From positions 1 to 25,920 of IMG/VR virus record IMGVR_UViG_3300037117_000081: DNA of 25,920 nt; one strand, given 5' to 3'. Below, in pieces: positions 14,101 to 22,287 of the stretch. Numbering within the stretch: the first letter of the stretch is position 1; the number at the start of each line of letters is the position of its first letter. The stretch is from a virus. The notes beneath the pieces are model-generated. The model worked only from the letters and a program-made list of their open reading frames with translations, ran no database searches and was not told where the DNA came from. The position numbers and the translations under genes were made by a program.

Positions 14101-15036
14101 ATGACGGTTTACTCCCCGCTGCTCAAGCAACGCCGCATTCTGGCCGCGAAGATCGAAACCACCGTCGGAACGGACGCCACCCCCAGCGCTTCCGACGCGG
14201 TATTCAACATCTTCGACGCGACGATCGACCCCGACATCGCGTTCGAGCAGCGCGAACGGCAAACGAGTTTCTCGCCGCTGAACGGCACGGTCGGACTCTA
14301 CAAGGGCACTTGCAAGTTCAAGACGGAGTTGATCGGCGGAGCGACGGACCCCGCTTGGATGACGGTATTCATGCCGACTTGTGGATGGGTCGCCAGTTCT
14401 CACGTCTGGTCACCTCAGACCAACGCGCCGGGCGCCGGCGGCGTCAAGACGCTCACCATCAGCGTCTACGAAGATGGCACGCTCAAAAAGCTGGTCGGCG
14501 CGATGGGCAATTGGGAAATGACGATGAATGCCGGCCAAAGGATCATGATCGAGTTTAGCTATCAGGGCGTGTGGGTAGCCCCGGTCGATGCGGCGTTGAT
14601 TACGCCGACGAGCATCACGACCGCGCCGCTGCTTTTCAAGTCGTCGGGCCTGCTGATCGGCGGTTCGTGGATTCCGCGCGTCAGTCAGTTGACGCTCAGC
14701 GCCGGCAACGACGTGCAGATGCGCGAGGATTCCACCGGCTCGGGCGGCCTTCTGTCGGCCTACATCGCTGGGCGGCGCATGACGGGCAAGTTTGACCCGG
14801 AAGCAACGACCGTGGCTCACAACGACGCCTACGGACAGTTTTTGGCCGGCACGCAACAGAGCTTGGCGCTCGCGCTGGGCACGACCGGCAACGCCATTGC
14901 GATCGCGGCCCCGGCGATGCAGATTTCCAAGCCCACCGAAGGCGACCGGAACAAGCTGCAAACCGATCAGCTTGAATTCCAACTCAACGGCTCCAGTTCG
15001 GCCGGCGACGACGAAGCAACGATCACCAACAGCTAA
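14101..15036 (+). CDS. major tail tube protein (lambda gpV position)
   Basis: A 311-aa protein. The N-terminus (LLKQRRILAAKIETTVGTDATPSASDAVFNIFDATIDPD) is a recurrent opening of phage tail-tube proteins. The body alternates strands and Gly/Thr turns (YKGTCKFKTELIGG, KTLTISVYEDGTLKKLVGAMGNWEMTMNAGQRIMIEFSYQGVW), the beta-sandwich tube fold. Residues about 175-300 repeat this style and end with a strand-rich segment (LQTDQLEFQLNGSS). Monomers stack as hexameric rings around the tape measure. AAGGG lies eight nt before the ATG, immediately after an intrinsic terminator. It stands in the slot of lambda V (246 aa). Confidence 0.78.
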   Translation: MTVYSPLLKQRRILAAKIETTVGTDATPSASDAVFNIFDATIDPDIAFEQRERQTSFSPLNGTVGLYKGTCKFKTELIGGATDPAWMTVFMPTCGWVASSHVWSPQTNAPGAGGVKTLTISVYEDGTLKKLVGAMGNWEMTMNAGQRIMIEFSYQGVWVAPVDAALITPTSITTAPLLFKSSGLLIGGSWIPRVSQLTLSAGNDVQMREDSTGSGGLLSAYIAGRRMTGKFDPEATTVAHNDAYGQFLAGTQQSLALALGTTGNAIAIAAPAMQISKPTEGDRNKLQTDQLEFQLNGSSSAGDDEATITNS

Positions 15037-15046
15037 AGGACCAACG

Positions 15047-15334
15047 ATGGCGCAAGACAAGCACGGCAACGAGCTGAAAGCGGGCGACAAAGTGTTGTTC
15101 AAAGAGGCGTTGCATGTCGTGCGCAACACCTACTCGGGTGCGTTTCACGACGTAGCGATTGTCTCGCCAGAGTCAGACGCCGGAAGCGCATTCGGCGTCG
15201 ATTCGCGCGTGTTGGAACTGAATGACTCCGCTGCAACGCTCGATCTCAACCCGGACGGCACGCCGAAAACTTTTGTCACCGGCGAAATGAGCCAAAACAC
15301 CGAGGCGGTCAATGCACCGTCCGATCAAACCTAA
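15047..15334 (+). CDS. small beta-rich protein of the tail operon
   Basis: A 95-aa protein. The frame opens earlier inside the tail-tube gene, but AAAGGA six nt before the ATG at 15047 fixes the start. Residues 1-60 (GNELKAGDKVLFKEALHVVRNTYSGAFHDVAIVSPESD) read as a small SH3- or KOW-like barrel with two turns; the C-terminal third is polar and probably flexible. It lies between tail tube and the G-like chaperone, where lambda has no gene. It might decorate the tail tube or modulate assembly; no family was recognised. Confidence 0.6.
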   Translation: MAQDKHGNELKAGDKVLFKEALHVVRNTYSGAFHDVAIVSPESDAGSAFGVDSRVLELNDSAATLDLNPDGTPKTFVTGEMSQNTEAVNAPSDQT

Positions 15335-15353
15335 CCACGATTCGAGGATACCC

Positions 15354-15827
15354 ATGCCCCGCTGTTTGCACCCAGACGACACTTTCCCAATTGTTCTCAA
15401 AAGCGACGAGCATTTTCCGCTCGCTGAGCAGCCCTTTTTCAGCTTTCGCGCCCTGTCGATTCTCAAGTGGCGCAGCGCGATGAAGATCATCCAGATGATG
15501 GAGAACCTCGATACCGAAAATCCCGAGAACGTGGGGCCGGCGATCGACGCCATCTGCGAGGTCTTGCGAATGGGCTTGGTCGGCTGGGGGAACATGCTTG
15601 ACCACAACGTTGCGGAGGGTGCGGAGCCGATCTGGATTCCTTATGACCCGACGAAGCTCGATGACTTGATCGATTTGGGAGAAGCGATGGAGTTGATGAA
15701 AAAGATGATGGATGCCTGCCAGGTCACGCCCGCGGATAAAAAAAAATTAGGATCGCAGCGTACATCCGCACGCGCAGCCTCTGTAGGTCATGCACGCAAC
15801 GGTGCGTCGACCCGCCAACGGAGGTGA
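15354..15827 (+). CDS. tail assembly chaperone, gpG-like
   Basis: A 157-aa zero-frame product. Residues 1-131 are a compact acidic helical protein (FFSFRALSILKWRSAMKIIQMMENLD, GPAIDAICEVLRMGLVGWGNML, LDDLIDLGEAMELMKKMMDACQ) typical of the chaperones that coat the tape measure before tube assembly. GAGGA five nt upstream selects ATG 15354 over an in-frame ATG at 15312. After the A9 run (15738-15746) the zero frame continues as a basic, low-information tail to the TGA at 15825-15827, while the -1 frame carries a Cys-rich sequence. It lies directly before the tape measure, like lambda G/GT. Confidence 0.7.
   Translation: MPRCLHPDDTFPIVLKSDEHFPLAEQPFFSFRALSILKWRSAMKIIQMMENLDTENPENVGPAIDAICEVLRMGLVGWGNMLDHNVAEGAEPIWIPYDPTKLDDLIDLGEAMELMKKMMDACQVTPADKKKLGSQRTSARAASVGHARNGASTRQRR
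15738..15746 (+). other. candidate -1 frameshift site (A9 run)
   Basis: Nine consecutive A form three zero-frame Lys codons, giving the heptamer A-AAA-AAA at 15740-15746. The -1 frame is closed by TAA at 15737-15739 and is open from 15740 to 16090, so the only place where ribosomes (or slipping RNA polymerase) can enter it from the zero frame coding for the chaperone is at or after this run. A TTAGGATCGCAGC stretch follows. A downstream pseudoknot was not established. Confidence 0.65.
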
Positions 15828-16090
15828 TGTGGGTAGAAGTTCCGTGCTCAGGCTGCGACGGACTGGGCTGCGACGAATGCGACGGCCGCGGGCATTTTTT
15901 GCTTACCGAGTGCCCTGTGAAAGGCATCGACGACGACTTGCAAAATGCCTTTGCCATCGCGGACTTGTTCTTCGAGGGTATATCGCCCGCCCCCGGTGGC
16001 TCGTTGGATCAAACCAAGTGGTTTATGGATTTCTCTACGCGGATGCGGTCCGAAGAAAACCGAATCAACGCGGCGAAAAACGAGAAGTAA
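15740..16090 (+). CDS. frameshift extension of the tail chaperone (gpT-like part), zinc-knuckle
   Basis: Read in the -1 frame from the A9 run, this adds 114 residues, giving a fusion of about 245 aa. The extension begins IRIAAYIRTRSLCRSCTQRC and continues WVEVPCSGCDGLGCDECDGRGHFLLTEC. The eight or more Cys include CxxC and DnaJ-like CxxCxG knuckles. The first CxxC lies upstream of the GTG/ATG at 15824-15829, so initiation there would remove half of a likely zinc site; this favours frameshifting. The C-terminal half is helical (FAIADLFFEGI, WFMDFSTRMRSEENRINAAKNEK). In lambda, the T part of GT recruits tail-tube subunits. It ends 3 nt before the tape measure. Confidence 0.65.
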   Translation, partial: KKIRIAAYIRTRSLCRSCTQRCVDPPTEVMWVEVPCSGCDGLGCDECDGRGHFLLTECPVKGIDDDLQNAFAIADLFFEGISPAPGGSLDQTKWFMDFSTRMRSEENRINAAKNEK

Positions 16091-16093
16091 GTC

Positions 16094-17956
16094 ATGCCTA
16101 ATGCGGCGAACACATTACTGCTCGGGGCGAGAGATTCGGCCTCCGACATCCTCAAGAGCTTTTCCGCGAATGCCGCGAAGTATTTCAAGGCTGTGGGGAA
16201 CGAAGCCCAGATAATGACGAAAGAGGCGTCGAACATTGCAAAAGTTCTTGTTCCGATTGCCAATCTCGCGCGGCTGGCACTGGCCGGCGTGGCATCGTTC
16301 CTCAAGATATTTGTTCTCGGCGGCCAGCTCGTCAAAGAGGCTTGGAACGGCGTTGCCGCAATCCTCGGGCTGATCGGAACGCTGTTCAACATCCTCAAGT
16401 CGATTCTGGTTGGAATTGTTTCGATCCTCAAGGCGGTCGCCAATGCCGTTCTGGCGGTGTTTCAGACGCTCGCCAGTGCCGTCGGCTCGCTCGTCGGCCA
16501 TATTCATTCCCACCTCGGCACCATCGCCAAGTATGTACTCGGCACGCTGGCGATTGTCGGCGGTGCGTTCGTGGCTGCCGCGCTCGCGGCGGAGCATGCC
16601 TGGCAGCCCGTGGCACAGATCCTCGGCCGGCTCAAGATCGGCGGCGCCGGAAACCTTCTCGGCGACTTGCGCACGTTCGCGCTCGAAACATCGCGCGGGC
16701 TCGTCATTTCGACCAAGGAAGTGCTTTCGCTGGCCGAGGCTGGATTGCACCTGAAGGTGCCCGTCGACCAGCTCAAGGCCATGACCGCGGCCTCGATCGG
16801 CCTGGCGTCGGCGCTGGGCATCTCGGCTGCGGAGGCGATGGACAAGCTGGCGAATGCCACGGGCCCGGCTCTGGAAAAGCTCAAGGCCCTGGCCCAACAG
16901 GGCATCGACCTGGCCGGCGAAAAGGTCAGCACGTTCACCGGCTTGTGGCAGCAGTTCAAGAACGTGCTGGCGAATAACGCCCAAGTGCTGGGGGAAAAGA
17001 TTGCGCCAGGCATCGCCAAGATCGTTGACTCGATCCGGCCGCTGCTAGGGCTGCTGGAATCGACCGGGGATGGCTTCGCCAATGTGTTCAACATGATTGC
17101 CGACAACCTTGCGCCGATTCTCACAAAGCTCGTCGGCTGGTTCGCGGCGGCTTTTGCCGGCTTTGTCGCGTTCGGCCAGACGGTTACACAAAACTGGACA
17201 GCAACGTGGGCGCTAGTCGAAGCCCTGTTCGCTTATTACGTCGAGACGATCAAAAACATTCTTGTCAATTTCTTCACGGTCACATTGCCGGCTTATTTCA
17301 ACTGGTTCAAGGATTTCGTCGCGGCGTGGCTGCCGGTGCTAGGCGAGGGCTTGAAGGTCGGCTTCGTCAACCTGTTTAAGAATCTTTTGGATATCGCCAA
17401 GATCGGTTGGGGCGCGCTCGTTTCCTACATCAAGGGCGACCAGCTTGCCGCTGATATCCAAATGCAATTTCTCGGAATCGGTTGGAGCCGCAGCCTTGCC
17501 GAAGGCTTCAAGAGCGCCATCACGCCCGAATTGCCCACGATCGCTGACCGCGTTGCGACTTCGTTGGAGAAGGCACTTGCTAAACGCGCCGCGACCATCG
17601 GCATCGCGTTCGCCCGCGTCTTTGGTTTCAACTTCGACAAGCAGCTCGAAGGCTTCAACGAAATTCTTAATAAGAAGGGTGGCGACAAGCTCAAAAACGA
17701 GATTGGCAAGCTCAAGGCCCTGGCCGGCGCCAGTTCAGGCCACAACAACACGAGCACTCTGCTCGAAAGCCGAACCCTTGTCGGCCCGGTGGGCGGTGGC
17801 GTTTCCCCCGAGGTCAAAGTGCTCCAGAAAATCGTTGCGATTGTGGCCGGCGCTAAGCAAGGGATCGAAGACGCCGCCAAGCAAAAGGCCGATGCGGACC
17901 GCGCCCTGCTCGGCGCTGTTCAGGGCGCGAACGTGGGAGTTTTGGACATCAACTAA
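16094..17956 (+). CDS. tape measure protein
   Basis: A 620-aa protein. It is rich in Ala/Leu/Lys with long amphipathic and hydrophobic helices, especially 47-165 (repeated AVANAVLAVFQTLASAVGSL-like segments) and 330-420, and no enzymatic motif. At about 0.15 nm per residue it would set a tail near 90 nm. Hydrophobic stretches are usual in tape measures and may insert in the host membrane on ejection. The C-terminal 100 residues are polar and include a Gly/Ser/Asn linker. It follows the G/GT region, as lambda H does. Its stop overlaps the next start (TAATG). It is shorter than lambda gpH (853 aa). Confidence 0.85.
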   Translation: MPNAANTLLLGARDSASDILKSFSANAAKYFKAVGNEAQIMTKEASNIAKVLVPIANLARLALAGVASFLKIFVLGGQLVKEAWNGVAAILGLIGTLFNILKSILVGIVSILKAVANAVLAVFQTLASAVGSLVGHIHSHLGTIAKYVLGTLAIVGGAFVAAALAAEHAWQPVAQILGRLKIGGAGNLLGDLRTFALETSRGLVISTKEVLSLAEAGLHLKVPVDQLKAMTAASIGLASALGISAAEAMDKLANATGPALEKLKALAQQGIDLAGEKVSTFTGLWQQFKNVLANNAQVLGEKIAPGIAKIVDSIRPLLGLLESTGDGFANVFNMIADNLAPILTKLVGWFAAAFAGFVAFGQTVTQNWTATWALVEALFAYYVETIKNILVNFFTVTLPAYFNWFKDFVAAWLPVLGEGLKVGFVNLFKNLLDIAKIGWGALVSYIKGDQLAADIQMQFLGIGWSRSLAEGFKSAITPELPTIADRVATSLEKALAKRAATIGIAFARVFGFNFDKQLEGFNEILNKKGGDKLKNEIGKLKALAGASSGHNNTSTLLESRTLVGPVGGGVSPEVKVLQKIVAIVAGAKQGIEDAAKQKADADRALLGAVQGANVGVLDIN

Positions 17957-18906
17957 TGGGCGTTCTCTCAGTCACCACGAAGATTGCCAGCGATCTTGGA
18001 GCCCGCTCGCCGGACAACAAGACGTTCCAGACGACCGCGCGCCTGACGCAAGACGTGATGGTGTCTGATCCGGCCAACGATGATCAGAACGTCGTTCTGT
18101 CCGATCTGCGCGTGGTCCAGATTCGCTCGCCCTATCCGGGCGGCGGCTGGCTGCGCTGCGAGAACGTCAACGCCCGTAAGATGTCACCGTTTCGCTATGA
18201 AGTTGATTCGGATTTTTCTTCGCCATCGAAGCCCGGCAAGTCACCGCTCGACAATCCGCCGGACTTCAAATTCGGGTATGTCACGACCGAAGAAGAATTC
18301 GATATGGATGCCGACCAGCAGCCCATTATCTTCTACGCCACGGGCGAGCGGCCGAATCCGCATATCCGCGAGCCGGTCTACGACGACCTGATTACGGTCA
18401 AGCGCAACCTGCCCACGGTCGACCCGGTGTTGCTCAGCACTTACCGGCGCGCGGTCAGTTCCGACTATTGGTACGGATTCCCCCCCGGCACCGTGCGCGT
18501 CGTCACGCTCGAAGCCAATAGCGTCAACGACGACACATTCAGTTACTTCTCGGTTGACGCCGCCTTTCAGATTCGCCGGGGCGCCCCTCGCACTACCGAT
18601 CTGAAAGCTTGGTATCGGCGTGTGCTGGCGCAGGGCATGAAGGTCAACCGCCAGAAGCCCGGCACTGCGGGGGCCTTTCCGGCTGACTTCGATCTTGGGG
18701 TCAAGGGCTGGGATGCGAAGGGAAAGGACACCACCGAGCCCGTCATGCACGCGATTGTCGCGGGGCCTGGGGCCTACACGGGAAAAACCTATTTCGTGGG
18801 CCAGCAGATCGACGCAAACGATTGGCGCGACGCTCAGTGGTACGAATACAAGATTTTCAATCCACTGCCGATCGCCGCACTCGGGGCGATTGCCACGCTC
18901 GCTTAA
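17956..18906 (+). CDS. tail-tip region protein, unrecognised (316 aa)
   Basis: It sits immediately after the tape measure, where siphoviruses encode distal-tail and tail-tip proteins, but no Dit (gpM), gpL or gpJ motif was seen. The sequence is beta-rich with many charged and aromatic residues (VVQIRSPYPGGGWLRCENVNARK, FKFGYVTTEEEFDMDADQQPIIFYATGERP, VRVVTLEANSVNDDTFSYFSVDAAFQI). The C-terminus is hydrophobic (PLPIAALGAIATLA). It shares a TAATG junction with the tape-measure gene, implying coupled synthesis. It could be a divergent distal tail protein; structure prediction would decide. Confidence 0.6.
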   Translation: MGVLSVTTKIASDLGARSPDNKTFQTTARLTQDVMVSDPANDDQNVVLSDLRVVQIRSPYPGGGWLRCENVNARKMSPFRYEVDSDFSSPSKPGKSPLDNPPDFKFGYVTTEEEFDMDADQQPIIFYATGERPNPHIREPVYDDLITVKRNLPTVDPVLLSTYRRAVSSDYWYGFPPGTVRVVTLEANSVNDDTFSYFSVDAAFQIRRGAPRTTDLKAWYRRVLAQGMKVNRQKPGTAGAFPADFDLGVKGWDAKGKDTTEPVMHAIVAGPGAYTGKTYFVGQQIDANDWRDAQWYEYKIFNPLPIAALGAIATLA

Positions 18907-18918
18907 AGGACTCGACCG

Positions 18919-19401
18919 ATGGCCGTCACTGTGACCTCGACGCTGGCATTTGGACTGGGGGCAACCGAAGGTCTCGACGCAATGACGCTGCCGAGCTTGA
19001 CGCAGCGCAATCTGCAAAGCGCCGGCTTTCCGTTCAGCGTCACGCTCAATGCCACCTCAGTTCCACCAGGATCGCTCTATTCAGCGTTTCAAATCACCGG
19101 GGCCGGCAGCGGCACGATCGACTTGACGAGCCTTCAATCGACGCACGGTACGATGACGGCCCTGGGGCTGACACTGCGCGGCATTGCCATCCAAAACACA
19201 GGGGCAACCCCGTTTCAAATCAAGGCCGGCGCGTCGAACCCCTACCCGATCGGCACGAATCACGTCGTCGTTGTTGCGCCAGGCGGCTACGACCAGAAGT
19301 ATTTCGCCGCCGGGCTCGCGGCCGTGGGTAGCGGCGCCAAGACGCTCGACTGGACCGGCAACGCGGCGGATACCTACAACATCGCACTTCTGTTCGGATA
19401 G
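18919..19401 (+). CDS. beta-rich tail-end structural protein, 160 aa
   Basis: Thr/Gly/Ala-rich with short alternating hydrophobic stretches (MAVTVTSTLAFGLG, YSAFQITGAGSGTIDLTSL, MTALGLTLRGIAIQNTG, TYNIALLFG), like a small beta-sandwich virion protein. The segment LRGIAIQNTGATPFQIKAG...NPYPIG...VVVAPGGY resembles phage proteins with one exposed jelly-roll. AAAGGA lies eight nt before the ATG. It lies four nt before the next gene. A minor tail or fibre-attachment role is likely from position; no family was recognised. Confidence 0.55.
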   Translation: MAVTVTSTLAFGLGATEGLDAMTLPSLTQRNLQSAGFPFSVTLNATSVPPGSLYSAFQITGAGSGTIDLTSLQSTHGTMTALGLTLRGIAIQNTGATPFQIKAGASNPYPIGTNHVVVVAPGGYDQKYFAAGLAAVGSGAKTLDWTGNAADTYNIALLFG

Positions 19402-19404
19402 GCG

Positions 19405-21396
19405 ATGACCGACCGCACCTACAGGCTGAGTCAAAAAACCGGCGACAATCTCAGGCGCGTCTTTGATCGCGTTCTCAAGTCGCCGCCTGGCAGGCCGCCA
19501 GAGGCCCGCGTGACGGTTTCGCCGGAATCCGACGGCATCACGTTCCAGAACGTCGGCTCCTATGCGATCAATCCCTATGAGATCATGCGCGTCGATGGCA
19601 CGGTGATGTACGGCGGCTTCCCGATCCGCTCCTGCCAAACACCGGACGCGGTGTTTCCTGGCGCGTGGCTCATCAACGGAGAGGCCACGATCCAGCCGGG
19701 CGACACGGGCACCGCGCAGACGGGGCTCTACCAGTTTGCCGCATACGACACCGGAAGTCCCGCCGCTGGCGACCGCTTGGGCTACAAATCCGGTCAAGGC
19801 ACGCTGACCGTGGGCGGATTGGGCGGCTTCATTGTTCACGAAATTTGGGACAGCACGCAAAAAATAGCGGTCGTCGAGTTCACGGCGTTGACGGCCGTTT
19901 TCGGTAAGCCAATCAGTGCGATCCCCGGGTTTAACTCCGGGACGAATATCCCCGGCTCGGGGTCCGTCATTGCATGGTGTTGGAATGGCACTGAATTGGC
20001 CGCCACGTCGTTGGCCTTCACCGCGTACAACTTCGCCCCGGTAAAGATCACCGATGACCAGTTGCAAGAGTTCGTGATGGCCAATGGCCTGTTTCTTGTC
20101 CCCACCCCCGAAAATTACATCTATCTGGCCCTCAATGTAGACCCCGATATTGCCCCTGGCGCGAGCGGTGACTTTACGTTGTCGGACGGCGACACGGTCA
20201 CTGCTGAAAACATTGGTGCTGACACGATTCTGGCGGGCGATCAGGCTGTGGTATTTCAGGACTTGGCAACCTTGGACTTCTATGCGTTCAAGGGCCGCGC
20301 CGCGCCGGTGCGGTTCGAGTTGACCGCTGACTTGGTCTATGCCACGCCCCCAGGCAGCGATAACGCAAAGATCGTCGTGTGGGATGCGGGGTCCAGCTCG
20401 TATGTTCCGACGGGCGCCACGATTCGCGTGTTCGACTTCACCGTTGACGGAGCCTACGGCACGTGGAGCGGCAAGGCGCCATCAGGCGGAATTAGCGGCT
20501 ATCAGGGCTGGGCGATTGAAGAACCGGACTCAGGCGCGTACGAAATCATCTGGATGGAGCAAAAGGCGCAGCTCATCAGCTTTCGCCTCTATCAACGATT
20601 GCAAACGTCGGACGCCTCACAGTCGGCGTGCGTCGTGACCGCGTTTTGGAACGGCCGCGACCCGGACCCGACCAGCGCCGGTATCTCGGTTTACAATCTG
20701 GCGCTCGACTATTCCGGCCTCTACAAATTCTCGGGCGATGCCAACGCCGTGGGCTACGCCGTCTGGAATGAAAAGACCAGTAAGTACGAAATCATTTCGC
20801 TTGAGGGAGACGGCCGCAATTGGGTGCTGTTCAAGAATCAATCGGGCTACTCGGTTTCGCTCGGATACGTGCTGGGCGTGACCGGAATCACGCGCGACGG
20901 AAACAGCCATACCAACAAGCGCAACATCTACACGGTCGAGCGACCGAGCACCACGTTTCGCCGAACCTATTTGATTTGCGGCTATGGCACCGTGGCGAAC
21001 AATGCAATCGGCTTGGCGTTTGGATTCGACGGGCCGATGGAGGCCACGATTGGCACCGGCACGCCCGCCAACGGGGAGGGCTGGGGCCCGAAGCCGGGCG
21101 ACTTTGGGCTCTGGGTCGGCTGGCCCGGTTTCGTCGTTGACGGACTGAACACAGACGATGGCCTAGCTGTCGTGCGCTTCCAGCCGATCATGCAATTCTA
21201 CGGCCGCTCGACGGGCTCGACGGCAACGAACAACAACACCACGGCGTACAAAATCTACACGGGCGGCGCCGGTGGCGAGGCGGACTCCGGTTTCACCGTT
21301 CCCTCGGCCTATCTGCGCGGAGTTGGCATCGTGAATAACGATTGGATTTGGGGCAGTTGGGCTAACAATCAATGGTACATCGGGAAGCTTTGCTAA
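19405..21396 (+). CDS. large tail-end structural protein, possible receptor-binding protein
   Basis: A 663-aa protein, the largest after the tape measure. A short N-terminal helix (LSQKTGDNLRRVFDRVLKSP, 8-27) could anchor it to the tail; the rest is beta-rich with several apparently separate domains. There are aromatic, Asp/Gly-rich stretches (ISGYQGWAIEEPDSGAYEIIWMEQKAQLISFRLYQ; SGLYKFSGDANAVGYAVWNEKTSKYEIISLEG) that echo each other weakly, suggesting tandem modules near residues 350-480. The C-terminus is Gly/Trp/Asn-rich. No peptidase, lyase or collagen motif was seen. Position and composition favour a tip or receptor-binding protein, but this is inference. Confidence 0.55.
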   Translation: MTDRTYRLSQKTGDNLRRVFDRVLKSPPGRPPEARVTVSPESDGITFQNVGSYAINPYEIMRVDGTVMYGGFPIRSCQTPDAVFPGAWLINGEATIQPGDTGTAQTGLYQFAAYDTGSPAAGDRLGYKSGQGTLTVGGLGGFIVHEIWDSTQKIAVVEFTALTAVFGKPISAIPGFNSGTNIPGSGSVIAWCWNGTELAATSLAFTAYNFAPVKITDDQLQEFVMANGLFLVPTPENYIYLALNVDPDIAPGASGDFTLSDGDTVTAENIGADTILAGDQAVVFQDLATLDFYAFKGRAAPVRFELTADLVYATPPGSDNAKIVVWDAGSSSYVPTGATIRVFDFTVDGAYGTWSGKAPSGGISGYQGWAIEEPDSGAYEIIWMEQKAQLISFRLYQRLQTSDASQSACVVTAFWNGRDPDPTSAGISVYNLALDYSGLYKFSGDANAVGYAVWNEKTSKYEIISLEGDGRNWVLFKNQSGYSVSLGYVLGVTGITRDGNSHTNKRNIYTVERPSTTFRRTYLICGYGTVANNAIGLAFGFDGPMEATIGTGTPANGEGWGPKPGDFGLWVGWPGFVVDGLNTDDGLAVVRFQPIMQFYGRSTGSTATNNNTTAYKIYTGGAGGEADSGFTVPSAYLRGVGIVNNDWIWGSWANNQWYIGKLC

Positions 21397-22287
21397 ATGT
21401 CACCCATCGGACCAAGTAGCTGTTGCTGCCCAAAACACGTCTACTCGAAGCAGGGCGATGCCAAGATCATCAAGTGTGACGTGGCCGGAAATATCGCATG
21501 GAGGTCGGCCGTGCCTTATGGCTCGTTCGATATGGATCGAATCGGCGGCACGCTCTATGCAATGGGCGGAAGCCACAACATTGATGCCCTCGACCCGTCC
21601 GGTACGGCTACGACGATTGCGACCTACTCGGGAACCTACACGGGAACCGAATTGCGCGTCTGCAACGCAAATGGCACCGTGTTTTTCATCGCGTCATCGT
21701 CCGGTCACAATGCGCATTTCCTGTTTAGCATGGCGCTTAACGGGTCGGGCCTCGCGTTGCTGTGCGACGTGAGCACATTCACCGGAAACAATTGCACGGT
21801 TCAAGGAATTGCCCAGCACGCGGACACCGGGAAAATTTACGTCACGGCCTGGTTTGCCACCATCTCCAGTCTCGACGCTTACATTCTCGAAATCGCCGCT
21901 GGCGGTGGATCGGCAACGACGCTACTCCATACGACGAGCTCTAGCTCCGTTTACGCGGCGCCAAAGACGCTCGATATTGATTACGCCGGCAGTCTGCTTT
22001 GCTGGGGGCAAGATACGACTTTCGGTTTAGCCGGCAAGCTCCATACGTGTAGCCTAACCGGAAGCGGCCTAGCGACGTACACCTACGGCGACACGGTTCA
22101 AATGGGAAGCCTGCAAGTCAATAATCTCGACAGGCTGATTTACTATTTCCTCGGCACGTCCGGGGGCACCGGGCGCACGATCACGACCAGCGGTTCCAGC
22201 GACACGCAATTTGCAAACGCGATTCAAAACGGCGCCGGGCGCCTCGCCGAAGATTGGCCGACTGATGGACACTATGGCACGTCCTAA
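21397..22287 (+). CDS. beta-propeller-like tail protein
   Basis: A 296-aa protein. It begins SPIGPSSCCCPKHVYSKQGD, where a Cys triplet may bind metal or form disulphides. It then shows repeated blocks of about 40-45 residues with the pattern small-beta, Gly-turn, L-x-Y/V-A/T-x-W/G, D-x-x-G/S-G (DRIGGTLYAMGGSHNIDALDPSG; TELRVCNANGTVFFIASS; ADTGKIYVTAWFAT; DYAGSLLCWGQDT; NLDRLIYYFLGTSG). This is the signature style of NHL/YWTD-type propellers, about six blades, a shape used in carbohydrate or protein recognition. It directly follows the previous stop (TAA then ATG). It is probably a tail-fibre or adhesin subunit. Confidence 0.5.
   Translation: MSPIGPSSCCCPKHVYSKQGDAKIIKCDVAGNIAWRSAVPYGSFDMDRIGGTLYAMGGSHNIDALDPSGTATTIATYSGTYTGTELRVCNANGTVFFIASSSGHNAHFLFSMALNGSGLALLCDVSTFTGNNCTVQGIAQHADTGKIYVTAWFATISSLDAYILEIAAGGGSATTLLHTTSSSSVYAAPKTLDIDYAGSLLCWGQDTTFGLAGKLHTCSLTGSGLATYTYGDTVQMGSLQVNNLDRLIYYFLGTSGGTGRTITTSGSSDTQFANAIQNGAGRLAEDWPTDGHYGTS

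Noticed and set aside
16115-16984. 289-codon minus-strand frame inside the tape measure
   Set aside because: Antisense to a helical tape-measure region with a strong gene context; no ribosome site.
19081-20067. 328-codon minus-strand frame across two tail genes
   Set aside because: Crosses the junction of two plus-strand genes; Arg-rich shadow translation.
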